A DNA stretch of 33,493 nt from Chrysochromulina tobinii (Eukaryota > Haptophyta > Prymnesiales > Chrysochromulinaceae), in NCBI GenBank assembly GCA_001275005.1, contig JWZX01003030.1, positions 1 through 33,493 of the forward strand. Reading direction: 5' to 3'. The notes under the pieces were generated by a model. The model was not told where the DNA came from and searched no databases. It saw nothing but the letters and a program-made list of their open reading frames with translations. Each line of letters begins with the position of its first letter. Positions within the stretch are counted from its first letter, which is position 1. This document shows positions 1 through 8,085 of the stretch, piece by piece. The translations under genes were made by a program, and so were the position numbers.

Positions 1-109
1 ATGATAGCAACGTGATATGTAATGATATATAATGATATCTTGTATTGAAAATAGCCTTTTCTTGTATTGAAAAAAACCCCAATCCCCCTGTGCGCTAGTC
101 GACCACGGA

Positions 110-259
110 TCAGTCGAGGCCCAGCACCGCCGCCAGGAACTTGAGCGCGTTGCGCGAGCCTTGACCTCCTCCGAGATAGGGATCCAGCACCCCCTCTAGC
201 AGGCTGGTGCCCTCAAGGTAGGTGAGAGTGCGTTTGGAGCAGAGCTCGCCGCCGCCCAT
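110..259 (-). CDS. Possible 3'-terminal exon of an unrecognised gene
   Basis: A minus-strand open frame of 49 codons runs from an ATG at 259 to a TGA at 110-112; the same frame is open upstream to a stop near 296-298. The peptide (begins MGGGELCSKRTLTYLEG, ends LKFLAAVLGLD) has balanced composition and ends in a hydrophobic helix-like segment, which looks more like real protein than a chance frame. A CCCCGAG just before the ATG could be a 3' splice site, so this may be the last exon of a gene whose other exons I cannot identify. I do not recognise the family. It could also be a remnant. Confidence 0.3.
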   Translation of the reverse strand: MGGGELCSKRTLTYLEGTSLLEGVLDPYLGGGQGSRNALKFLAAVLGLD

Positions 260-671
260 CTCGGGGCAACGAGGAGCAGCCTTTACTCGGCCACATTAGA
301 GTTATCCAGCTCGGACGATGAGGCAGATGTGTGCTTCCTCCCTCGCCTCACATGGTAAGAAATGTCTCTACAGGATCAGAGAACATCTGTCATCTCTCAC
401 GCTGAGGTCGGGGGCGAGAAAATGACTTTTCCGCAGCATATTGAGCTGGGTCTTTACAAGTCTTTACACTCGCGAAGAGGCTGACAACCTCTTCTATGGC
501 TTGCGAGAGCGGTGCCAGTACATGTACCATGGTAGCAGTCTGGCCATAATTGGTGCAGTTTCGTCGGAACACACCGATCATCAAGTATTCCTGCAAATTT
601 CCGAAACCACAAAACATCGGACCCCAAAAACGCAATTGTGCAGTGCGCGCACGCACGGGCTGCCAGCCGCC
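260..671. other. Intergenic, no supported gene
   Basis: About 410 bases between the possible minus-strand exon and the STPGR gene. It presumably holds the promoter and 5' leader of the STPGR gene. Open frames here are short and of unnatural composition. I see no RNA gene or transposon feature. At the extreme left (1-80) the DNA is AT-rich, with ATGATAT-type repeats and a 14-base direct repeat (TCTTGTATTGAAAA at 38-51 and 60-73). Confidence 0.5.
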
Positions 672-1698
672 ATGCCCGGCGCGTCGGGCAGCAAGGGGAG
701 CGCCACGGGCGGCACCGATGCGCCGATAGCCACGGGCCCCGGTGCCAAGACTCCCGCGATGCGCCAGCAGGAGCACGCCGACAAGAAGCGTCAGTTCGAG
801 GCCAGGAGGGCGCTCACGCCGGGACCGGGATCGTACACGCCGGGCCAAGGAATCGAGCGTCAGCAGCAGCAAGAAGGGAAGCGGAGCCGGATCTGCCTCG
901 TTCGCCGAGCAAGACGATTCGCATCGGCAAGGAGAAAATGGATGCGGCCGGTGACCCGGGGCTCATATGACCCGTACGTGCTCAAGGAGCTTGCAGTCAC
1001 TTCGAAGAAGTCGGCGAGCAAAGCCATGAAGGCGGGCCAGGGCAGCTTCGGCACGAAACACCAGCGTAAGCTGGCGATTGACATCATGGGTGAGAGCACA
1101 CCCGGGCCGGGCGCGTACAATGGTGATGTGATGATGAAAAACGGCATGAAGGCGAACCTGTCCGCCATGGACACAGGCGAGAAGATGCCCTCGTCGGCGT
1201 TCAAGTCTAAATCTGCTCAGCGCGAAAAGTCCGAGGACAACAAGGTGCCCGGCGCGGGCGCCTACTCGCCCTCCTTCACCGCGATCGAGAAGAAGCCGTC
1301 CAACCCCGCCAACTCTATGAAGGCCAAAGCCTCGCGCTTTGGAAAGGCGGATACATTTGAGCGGGCGCAGGCGACGGAGCCGGTGTGCACGCGCCCCGCA
1401 AGCACAGCTCCGCGCCCTTGCATGCTGATCTTGAGCCGCGCGCGCTGCAACCTGCTGCTGCAGCCCCCATTCCTGCTGCGTCCGCTCCCTTTGGTCTCCC
1501 TTTGGTCTCCCTTTGGTCTCCCTTTTGGTCTCACATAGGTCGCGAGTGCCGTTGACCGCAGGGCCCGGGTGCGTATGAGATCGAGTACCTGCGCTACCGG
1601 GAGGCAAGAGCGCGCTGGCCTCGAATAAATCCCAATGGTCGGCGAAGGACATCGCCTTCTCGAGCGACGCGCTGCGCGAGCTGCCGTGGGATCAGTAG
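672..1698 (+). pseudogene. STPGR (SHIPPO/ODF3-type) repeat protein, frame-disrupted
   Basis: Homologous peptide runs along the plus strand with at least five PG-rich motifs (TPGPGSY, DPGSYDPY, TPGPGAYNGD, VPGAGAYSPSF, GPGAYEIEYLRY), the hallmark of sperm-tail PG-rich repeat proteins, which bind microtubules in axonemes and other stable arrays. The ATG at 672 begins MPGASGSKGSATGG; the apparent end is TAG at 1696-1698 after ELPWDQ. The frame is not continuous. One-base shifts are needed near 842-845, at about 907 and near 957-961, each behaving as one extra base, and further shifts occur near 1370 and 1598-1602. An intron of about 67 bases with an 11-base repeat probably ends in CAG at 1559-1561. 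Each segment stays stop-free and family-like, so this is either a very young pseudogene or a gene with several indel errors in the assembly. Family assignment is firm; integrity is not. Confidence 0.6.
1487..1532. repeat. 11-bp minisatellite in probable STPGR intron
   Basis: About four tandem copies of a TTTGGTCTCCC unit, the last with one extra T. The array lies between the last homologous coding segment and the probable 3' splice site CCGCAG at 1556-1561, so it is probably intronic. Confidence 0.6.
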
Positions 1699-2371
1699 AC
1701 GCCTGCCGCTCGGATGGACGCCCATCTGTCCAGCGAGAAGATTCGCTCTGCGTCAGGAGGAGCGGCAGAGGAGCAGCAGGAGCAGCCGCAGGAGGAGGAC
1801 GAGGACATGACTTCAGCGCGTGCACTGTGGACAGCACAACGGGGCCGCTTGCCGTGTTGGTCAGCGGATGCAATGTCGTGCTGTCCGGTCATAGCCGGGC
1901 GCGCCGTTTGAATGTGATCCGGTCCTAACACACAATACAGGAGCATGCCATCTGCTGCAAGGCAGCTCGCACCTATGTAACACGTGTTTCTGAGTGTCAA
2001 GTCTCCTGTTGACGTGTGTGCGGAGCCTGGCGATTGTGCTGATCATGAACATCTTTCCAACCGAATCAACCGGTCTGATTCTCTGAAGTCTGAACTACAT
2101 ATTTTGTACCCCGACCCGCCGGGCGGTCTCGAGATCGGATCGACCGATTCGCCCCCGGCCCCCGCGCCCCGCCGCGCGCCGCGCGCCGGGCTCGTCGCTC
2201 GATACAATTCGCTCGTTTCGCCTCAACATTCATAATAGATACATCTCACCCGCCCGATCTCAAAGTCGCGCGCGCTCTCAAGTCTCCTCACCGCCGCACT
2301 CCCATTCCTCGGGAGCTCGGCGTTAACGTCGGCTTGAAACAGGCTAATCCAGAATCCCCGGGGCCCTGCCG
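1699..2371. other. Convergent intergenic region, no supported gene
   Basis: About 670 bases lie between the 3' ends of the plus-strand STPGR gene and the minus-strand PurK-PurE gene. It should carry both 3' UTRs and polyadenylation signals. The stretch 2110-2200 is extremely C/G-rich and low in complexity. The open frames present are short and arginine/serine-rich, with no recognisable domain. Confidence 0.5.
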
Positions 2372-4199
2372 TCACATGCCTGACGGCGGGGCCGCGTACG
2401 CGGCGTAGCCCTCTTTCTCGAGCTTGGCGGCTTTGGCAAGCACCGTGGCCTCCTCCTCTGCCATGAAGGTGGCCATCGCCGCGCGCAGCTTTCGATCGGC
2501 CATGCCGAGCATGCGCACGGCGAGCAGGCCAGCGTTGGCGGCGTTGCCGATGGCCACAGTGGCCACAGGCACGCCCCGTGGCATCTGGACGATCGAGAGG
2601 AGAGAGTCGTTCCCCGAAAGCGCCGAAGACTTGACCGGCACGCCGATCACAGGCAACGGCGTGAGCGCGGCCACCATGCCGGGAAGGTGCGCAGCGCCGC
2701 CAGCGCCGGCGATGATACACTGCAGCCCACGTCCACTCGCAGCTTGGGCATACTCGAACATGCGCTTCGGTGTGCGATGCGCCGAGACGATCGTCAGCTC
2801 GAAGGGCACCTTGAAGTGCTCAAGGATCTCGGCGGCTGCGCGCATGGTGGGCAGGTCCGAGTCCGAGCCCATGATGATGCCAACGAGCGGCGCGGCCTGG
2901 GTTTGGTCCGCGAGCCCTTGGAGGGTGGACAGCATCGCGAGAGCTCCGGCTGAGCTCGTGGCCGTGACGTTGATGTGCCCCATCTTGCGTTTCGCTTTCG
3001 GAGGGCTCTTGCCATACCAGTGGATTGAGGCGCTGGGCATCGTGAGCGCGCGCTGCACCGACGCGAGCGTCTTGGGGAGCGAGCCGTCGGCTGATCCGAT
3101 CACGTTGAGCATCGCGGCCACAGGCACCTGCGACAGAGGCACGAGGTAGGTCGAGAGGTGATGGGAAGGTGAGGCTAGACGGGCGGCGGCGGGCACACGG
3201 CGGGCACAGGGCGGTGACAGGGCGCGGCAGGGTGCGGCGGCGGGCGCGCGCCTTCATCTCGGCCGAGCCCAGGGGAAGGTCGAGCACGCATCGCAAGTGC
3301 ATCTCAAACTGGTCTGTGTGGCAGCTGTCCATGGTATAGTGGCCTGAGTTGTGCGGGCGAGGCGCGATCTCGTTGAGCAAGGCGGAACCATCCGGCATCA
3401 GGAAGAGCTCGACGCCGAAGATGCCGCCACCCGAGAGCGACGCGATGGCGGCGGACGCTATCTTCGACGCCAAAGCGAGCGCCGCCTCGTCGATGCTCGC
3501 CGGAACGAGCACCGTGTGCAGCTGCGAGTCGATCGCTGTCATCTCAACCACCGGATAGCTCACCGTCACGCCACTCGCCGAGCGCGCCACCATCACCGCG
3601 AGCTCCTTGGTGAAGAGGCACCACCTCTCCGCGTACAGCTCTTCCTTCCCATTGTTGGAGAGCGTCGCGAATGCGCTCGCCGCCTCGACCGCCGAGCCAA
3701 CCGGCAGGTTGCCGCGCCCGTCGTACGCATTCTTTTTCGCCTTCAGCATGATCGGGTAGCCCCAGCGCTCGCCCGCGCTCAGCAGCGCGGCCACGTCGGG
3801 AATCTCGCAAAAGTCGCCGAGCGGCACCGCGCCGCCCAGCTTTGACAGGTGGATCTTCTGCGCATACTTGTCCTGGATGAGCATGATCGTCTTGCCCGAG
3901 GGGTGCACCGCGATGCCCTCCGCCTCGAGCTCGGCAAGGACGACGGCATCGACATGCTCGATCTCGACGGTGACCACGTCGACCAGCTTGGCGAGCTCGC
4001 GGATCTTGACGGGATCTGTGAACGAGCCCGTCACCGCCTTGCCGCACACGGCGCCCATCGGCGAGTCCAAGCCGCCCGGATCCAGCGTCGTCATGATCAC
4101 GCCGAGGCGCGAGGCGGCCTGTGCCATCATGCGGCCCAGCTGGCCGCCACCGAGGCAGCCCACGTGGCGCTGATTCGCGAGAATATTGATGGGCTCCAT
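2372..4199 (-). CDS. ADE2: Phosphoribosylaminoimidazole carboxylase, fused PurK-PurE
   Basis: A bifunctional enzyme of de novo purine synthesis that carboxylates aminoimidazole ribonucleotide to CAIR. Exon 1 (4199-3252) encodes the ATP-grasp PurK part: the nucleotide-fold start [20 protein letters not shown], then [17 protein letters not shown]. Exon 2 (3127-2372) encodes the end of PurK ([11 protein letters not shown]) and PurE, with [13 protein letters not shown] and SAHRTPKRM lining the active site. Joined, it is 567 residues, close to yeast Ade2. The intron 3128-3251 (124 bases) joins AEMK to VPVAAML in phase 0, ends TCGCAG and begins GCGCGC, so it is GC-AG. I chose the ATG at 4199 because the fold starts about 13 residues later. 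The frame is open 61 codons further to an ATG at 4382, so an N-terminal extension is possible, though it does not look like a plastid signal. Confidence 0.93.
3128..3251 (-). other. GC-AG intron in the PurK-PurE gene
   Basis: The minus strand reads ATGAAG|GCGCGC at the donor and CTGTCGCAG|GTGCCT at the acceptor. Joining at these points restores the conserved PurK sequence in phase 0. No GT donor nearby preserves both the homology and the frame. Confidence 0.8.
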
Positions 4200-4661
4200 C
4201 GATGACGTCGCTGCGACGTGAATTGGCCTCCCGATCTCCCGCGCACAGTCGGCGGCACGAAACCGAACACCTCGCAAAAGCGCCAAGCGCCGCGCCGCGC
4301 GTGCGTCGCCTTCCTGATACTCTCCTGATCCGAATGTGAAGGAATTACACGCACATGTGGTGTCTGTCGTGTTAACGTTCACGCACGCGCCTCTGTGGTT
4401 TCGCCAGATTTGTAACTGACCAAGCTACCTACACATTGGCACAGGACCCCCTGTAATAAGAGCGGAGTGACGCGACGGTGCGAGGTAGCGTGCAATTGCT
4501 AGGTGGGGAAATTCACCTCAGCAACAATATGATTCTAGGATTAATAATCACGACTCACACTGAACTATCTTGCTGGTACTACTATTTGCAATTTTGCATG
4601 CCCTCGGGGATTGTTATAATTGGGGGGTAATAGCGCATAAATGAGCGGCAGCGAAATACTG
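4200..4661. other. Intergenic/promoter region of PurK-PurE
   Basis: About 460 bases upstream of the chosen PurK-PurE start and downstream of the next minus-strand gene. It includes the 61 open codons of the possible N-terminal extension (4200-4382) and, just before the ATG at 4199, a CRE-like GACGTCATCG on the minus strand. The stretch 4500-4640 is AT-richer. I see no gene. Confidence 0.45.
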
Positions 4662-5997
4662 TCAGAACGATGGCAAAGTGGGTGCGAATATGGTCATCAC
4701 GTGTTGGCGACCAATGCACTCAGAAAGTTGAACTTTGAGCGCGGAGCATTCCCCGAAGAAGAGTGGGTCCCCGTGTGCAGCGGGAAAGCCCGGCACGCTG
4801 CCGCAGGCAGCGGCAGTGTCGTTCCGCCGCACGCAGCGCAACGTGCGTAGCGGGAACGCAAAGAAGGCGTCGGCGGCGCAACGGCGGACGAGCGCGTAGG
4901 CATCTTGTGGAACTCCATCCGGCATCATCGGTGACCAACGATACTGCCTGTGGCGTCGTGGCCAGAACCCGCCAACGTAGGCTCTGATGTCCCTGTAATC
5001 GCCTATACTGCCTGGGCCGTACACGTATGTGCCATTGAACTGCTGCAAGAGCGTGGGCCATGAAGGAAAGCTTGTTGGATTTGCCCACAGGTCGGTGCGG
5101 AGACGCATGATCCAGGAATAAGCGAGTGCGCAGGTTTCCTCGCGCTGCACCATCGCGTAGAAACTTCCGAGCAGTCGTGCATATCGGTTCCAGTAGCGAT
5201 GCGCATCGCAGCGGGCACATTGTACATGTTTGCCATATAAGCCATACGCGCCACCACTCATATTCGCAGGTCTTTGTATGCACCCTGGCAATGCCTGGCC
5301 ATCGGGTGTGCTGGTGGAGCACACCGCCTCGTTCGAGTTCAGTTCTCCCCAATCTGAGTCGCAAATGCCGACGGCCAGAGCATGGCTGGCCACAAGGCTG
5401 CTCATGTTGAGGCCGCTGAGAGGGATGTCCTCAGAGAGCCACCACGCAGGCTTGAGCCGTTGCACGGCATAGGCCAGTGAGGCCTTTTCAGTCGATGCGG
5501 TCCAGTTGAGCCCTGATTTGTACTCAGGTGCTACGCCCTGGATTTTCGAGAAGTGTGGCTTTGTGTCGCCCACGCTAACGTGGACGAAAAGCCTGCGAGG
5601 CACGGGGAACGGGGGGCGACGCAATCACTGTGAGTCAAATCACAGCTGAAAGCACATGTGGAGTCGGTGTGTACTGTGTTCATCATGTTGCAAGTGCGTA
5701 CTCGCGCTGTGTCACAGATTGGTTCCCGTCCAGAGTTGCGAGAAGGTTCTCAACAGCGTTTAATCCCTTCTCCGTGTGCATGTCGCGCATCTCACCCACG
5801 ATCATGATGGCGAGAAGCTCCTGCGATGCTGACCTAGTCATGCAGACGGCTGCGGCACCGTTGCGTGCAGCATTCCACAGGTGGCGCTTGGCAGCTACTT
5901 GCAAGCCCGAAAGTCCACTGTGCTCATCGTGCCGTGCAGTACAGATGCCATCTGTGCGTTGCGAGCAGACAGCGCTGCCAGCAAAGGACGCCGACAT
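4662..5997 (-). CDS. Glycosyltransferase-like protein, two exons
   Basis: Exon 1 (5997-5702) and exon 2 (5592-4662) join through a 109-base GT-AG intron (donor GCGCGA|GTACGC, acceptor CCTCGCAG|GC) to give 408 residues. The start of the fold is LLAIMIVGEMRDMHTEKGLN, followed across the splice by LFVHVSVGDTKPHFSK, a Rossmann-type alternation seen in uncharacterised algal glycosyltransferase-like families. YSWIMRLRTDLWANP (an RLRTD signature) and DAYALVRRCAADAFF follow, with several cysteines. I see no signal peptide or membrane anchor. The start could be the ATG at 5997 or the one at 5841, right before the domain. The exon join is well supported because both halves of the fold come into frame. 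The exact substrate is unknown, and the glycosyltransferase label rests on resemblance of motifs only. Confidence 0.65.
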
Positions 5998-6265
5998 CCT
6001 CGAAGCGTCCCTCGCCACATGCGAAGTACATGAGGTGTGGCGTCTTCGCGTCGCGATCTCGAGGTTTTTTGCGGAATTTCGTTTCGACGCAACTCGCAAC
6101 GTGTCAAACCCGGATTTTCAATGAGCACGACACGAATGAGAACGTTACAGTACACCACTTTCCGAACATTGAGACGTCAATTATGAAATGTTGCCTCATG
6201 CGGAGCCAACGGCAATGGACATGGGCAATGGAACTGTACAGGGTCCGAGGTGTTAGAGAACAAGA

Positions 6266-7600
6266 TTACAAGGGCTGCTCGCCCCGCAGATTGGCGATGC
6301 TACGCCGCAGGCCGCGCTCGACGACGAGGAGGCGCTGCTCCGCGCTCACCGCCATGAGCACGCTCGCCCGCAGCTCGGGCGCGACGCCGAGCGCGGGCAG
6401 CGGGTTGAGCAGCGCCGCGACCCAGAGCGCAAACGCCGTCGGCTGCGCGCGCGCATCGGGGCGTGGGCCCAAGTCGAGCTTGACGCCGTCGAGGAGGGCC
6501 GCAGGATCGCGACGAAGCGCCGGGAAACCATTTTGGACACGCAGTCCCGCGCAGGCGACGTCGACGTTGGCATAGGTGGCCGAGTCGCGCGCGAGGGCTT
6601 CCCATTCGGCGAGCGCCGAGAGCACCGCGCCCGCCAGCTCAGCCAGCTCGAGCTCCTTGGCGGCGGCAGCTCGCGCCACAGCGTCGGCCGGCATGTCGGC
6701 CGCCGACGAGCCGAGGCCTCCGACGCCGGCGCCGGCGCTGCTGCTGCTGCTGCCACCGCCCGTTGATGGCATTCGCTCGGTGGTTACGAGCTCTGCCTCC
6801 CCGTGTAGCAGCCGCACGCGCAGGGGCACCCACGGGTCGCTTGGTGCGACGTCCTCGTCGGCGGCACCCTCGTCCTCGCCATTGATGCTAGCGCCTTGGG
6901 CGACTGCCGTAGCACCAATCCCCTCCGCCACAACGCCCTCCGCCACAACGCCCTCCGACACAACCCCCTCGGGCAGGGACAGCAGCGGCTCCTCGCCCCA
7001 CCCAAGCCTGGGCTCGTCCCCCTCGGGGTCATATTGGCGCCGCCAGCGGCCGAGGGCCTGCGACGCCCGCTCGTCGATCAACACGCACCGCGTGCGCCCA
7101 ACAAGCGAGGTGCGAATGAGCGTTGGTGCGCCATAGCCTACCGGCACACCCTCGCGGCTGCGGGCGACGTCCACGAGTGCGATGCGCACGACGACGCCGT
7201 GCCGGCGCACGCGCCGTTCGCGCGGGTCGAGGCTCGTCATGCAGAACATGCCTCCCAGCCCGAGCTGCATCAGAAAGTCGCACAGCGTCGGGTCTTCGGT
7301 GGTCAGCTCGAGCCGCTGGCCGGGGAGCATCGCGTCGAAGCAAACGACCGGCAGTCTCGCAAAGGAACAGGTCGCCATTGCGGCCTCGCGCTCATCGGCG
7401 GCCTCGACGCTCGCGATGCGCTCCATCAGCAACGCCGCACGCTTCGCCTCGGCCTGTGCCTCAGCCTTACGCATAGCGTCTATCCTGCTACTCAGGAGAC
7501 GGTTCGCATCGTCATCGTCGGCGGCGGAGCAGCGTGGCGAGGGCAGCGTCCGGATCTTGACGGAGAGCAGCGCTGCCGCGAGCAGCGCCGGCGCGCGCAT
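6266..7600 (-). CDS. LON N-terminal (substrate-binding) domain protein
   Basis: A single exon of 444 residues. It starts MRAPALLAAALLSVKIRTL, a signal-like hydrophobic stretch that could target the secretory route or, as the first part of a bipartite signal, a complex plastid. A helical segment follows, then LPVVCFDAMLPGQRLELTTE and FLMQLGLGGMFCMT, which match the beta-rich PUA-like fold at the N terminus of Lon proteases (consensus LPLF..vLfPG..l.l). A low-complexity middle has VVxEG repeats, acidic residues and serine/glycine runs. The C-terminal helices (ALWVAALLNPLPALGVAPEL and RLLVVERGLRRSIANLRG) fit plant and algal stand-alone LON-domain proteins. There is no AAA or Lon protease domain, so it probably binds substrates or acts as an adaptor rather than cutting proteins. 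It lies head-to-head with the ABCA gene. Confidence 0.75.
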   Translation of the reverse strand: MRAPALLAAALLSVKIRTLPSPRCSAADDDDANRLLSSRIDAMRKAEAQAEAKRAALLMERIASVEAADEREAAMATCSFARLPVVCFDAMLPGQRLELTTEDPTLCDFLMQLGLGGMFCMTSLDPRERRVRRHGVVVRIALVDVARSREGVPVGYGAPTLIRTSLVGRTRCVLIDERASQALGRWRRQYDPEGDEPRLGWGEEPLLSLPEGVVSEGVVAEGVVAEGIGATAVAQGASINGEDEGAADEDVAPSDPWVPLRVRLLHGEAELVTTERMPSTGGGSSSSSAGAGVGGLGSSAADMPADAVARAAAAKELELAELAGAVLSALAEWEALARDSATYANVDVACAGLRVQNGFPALRRDPAALLDGVKLDLGPRPDARAQPTAFALWVAALLNPLPALGVAPELRASVLMAVSAEQRLLVVERGLRRSIANLRGEQPL

Positions 7601-8085
7601 GGAGCGCTAGCCTGTGAGGGGCGAGGTGAACAAAGCTGTCGGAATTGGGTGGTGCGGCTAGCGCAAGGGATCGGGGCGGCGTGGGCGGCCTCAGGTCAAA
7701 GTGAAGAAATACAAGTTATCGATCCTTCCGTAGTCTGTTCAAGCGCAGGTATGTGTCTCATCATCGGCCAAGTGCTTTGAGTGTCTGAGGTGGGTGCGCG
7801 CAGCGCACCACTAAGGGATGGAGCGATGTGGCGACGTGCACGGGTTTTGCGCGTGACGGCGCGCGGCGCGCGCCGCGACGCTCGAGACGCTCGGACCGGA
7901 GACCGAACTACATGTACCGGTACACGCGCCGGGGGCTTCCAAAATACTTTCTGGGTTTCCGATTTGAAGTCCCAAAACGGAGATGCAGCCTCGATGCCGA
8001 CCAGAAAGCTCGCTTCTTCCTGCAACACCGAAGCTTGCCGCTCGCCCGCACGCCCGTGCCAACGACACTCACGTGACGAGCCACG
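7601..8085. promoter_or_regulatory. Divergent promoter region, LON-domain gene / ABCA
   Basis: 485 bases separate the starts of two divergent genes, so both promoters should lie here. An open frame in the ABCA main frame extends leftward to 7781, but its composition is arginine/threonine-rich and unlike a transporter N terminus. I treat it as non-coding. TCACGTGACGAG at 8069-8080 ends five bases before the ABCA ATG; the last eleven bases of this element recur at the same distance before the start of the filamin/EF-hand gene. Confidence 0.5.

Noticed and set aside
842-961. Programmed +1 frameshifting in the STPGR gene
   Set aside because: Three shifts in 120 bases with no shared slippery motif, two of them in G-runs, fit indel errors or decay better.
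2424-3149. 241-codon plus-strand open frame
   Set aside because: It lies antisense to PurE, whose homology and motifs are unambiguous.
5865-6575. 236-codon plus-strand frame
   Set aside because: Overlaps two supported minus-strand genes at its ends and is low-complexity there.
7781-8085. Upstream extension of the ABCA main frame
   Set aside because: Composition is unlike a transporter N terminus, and a better N terminus (QWAVLLRRKELLLKGKQWKS) lies in another frame from ATG 8086.
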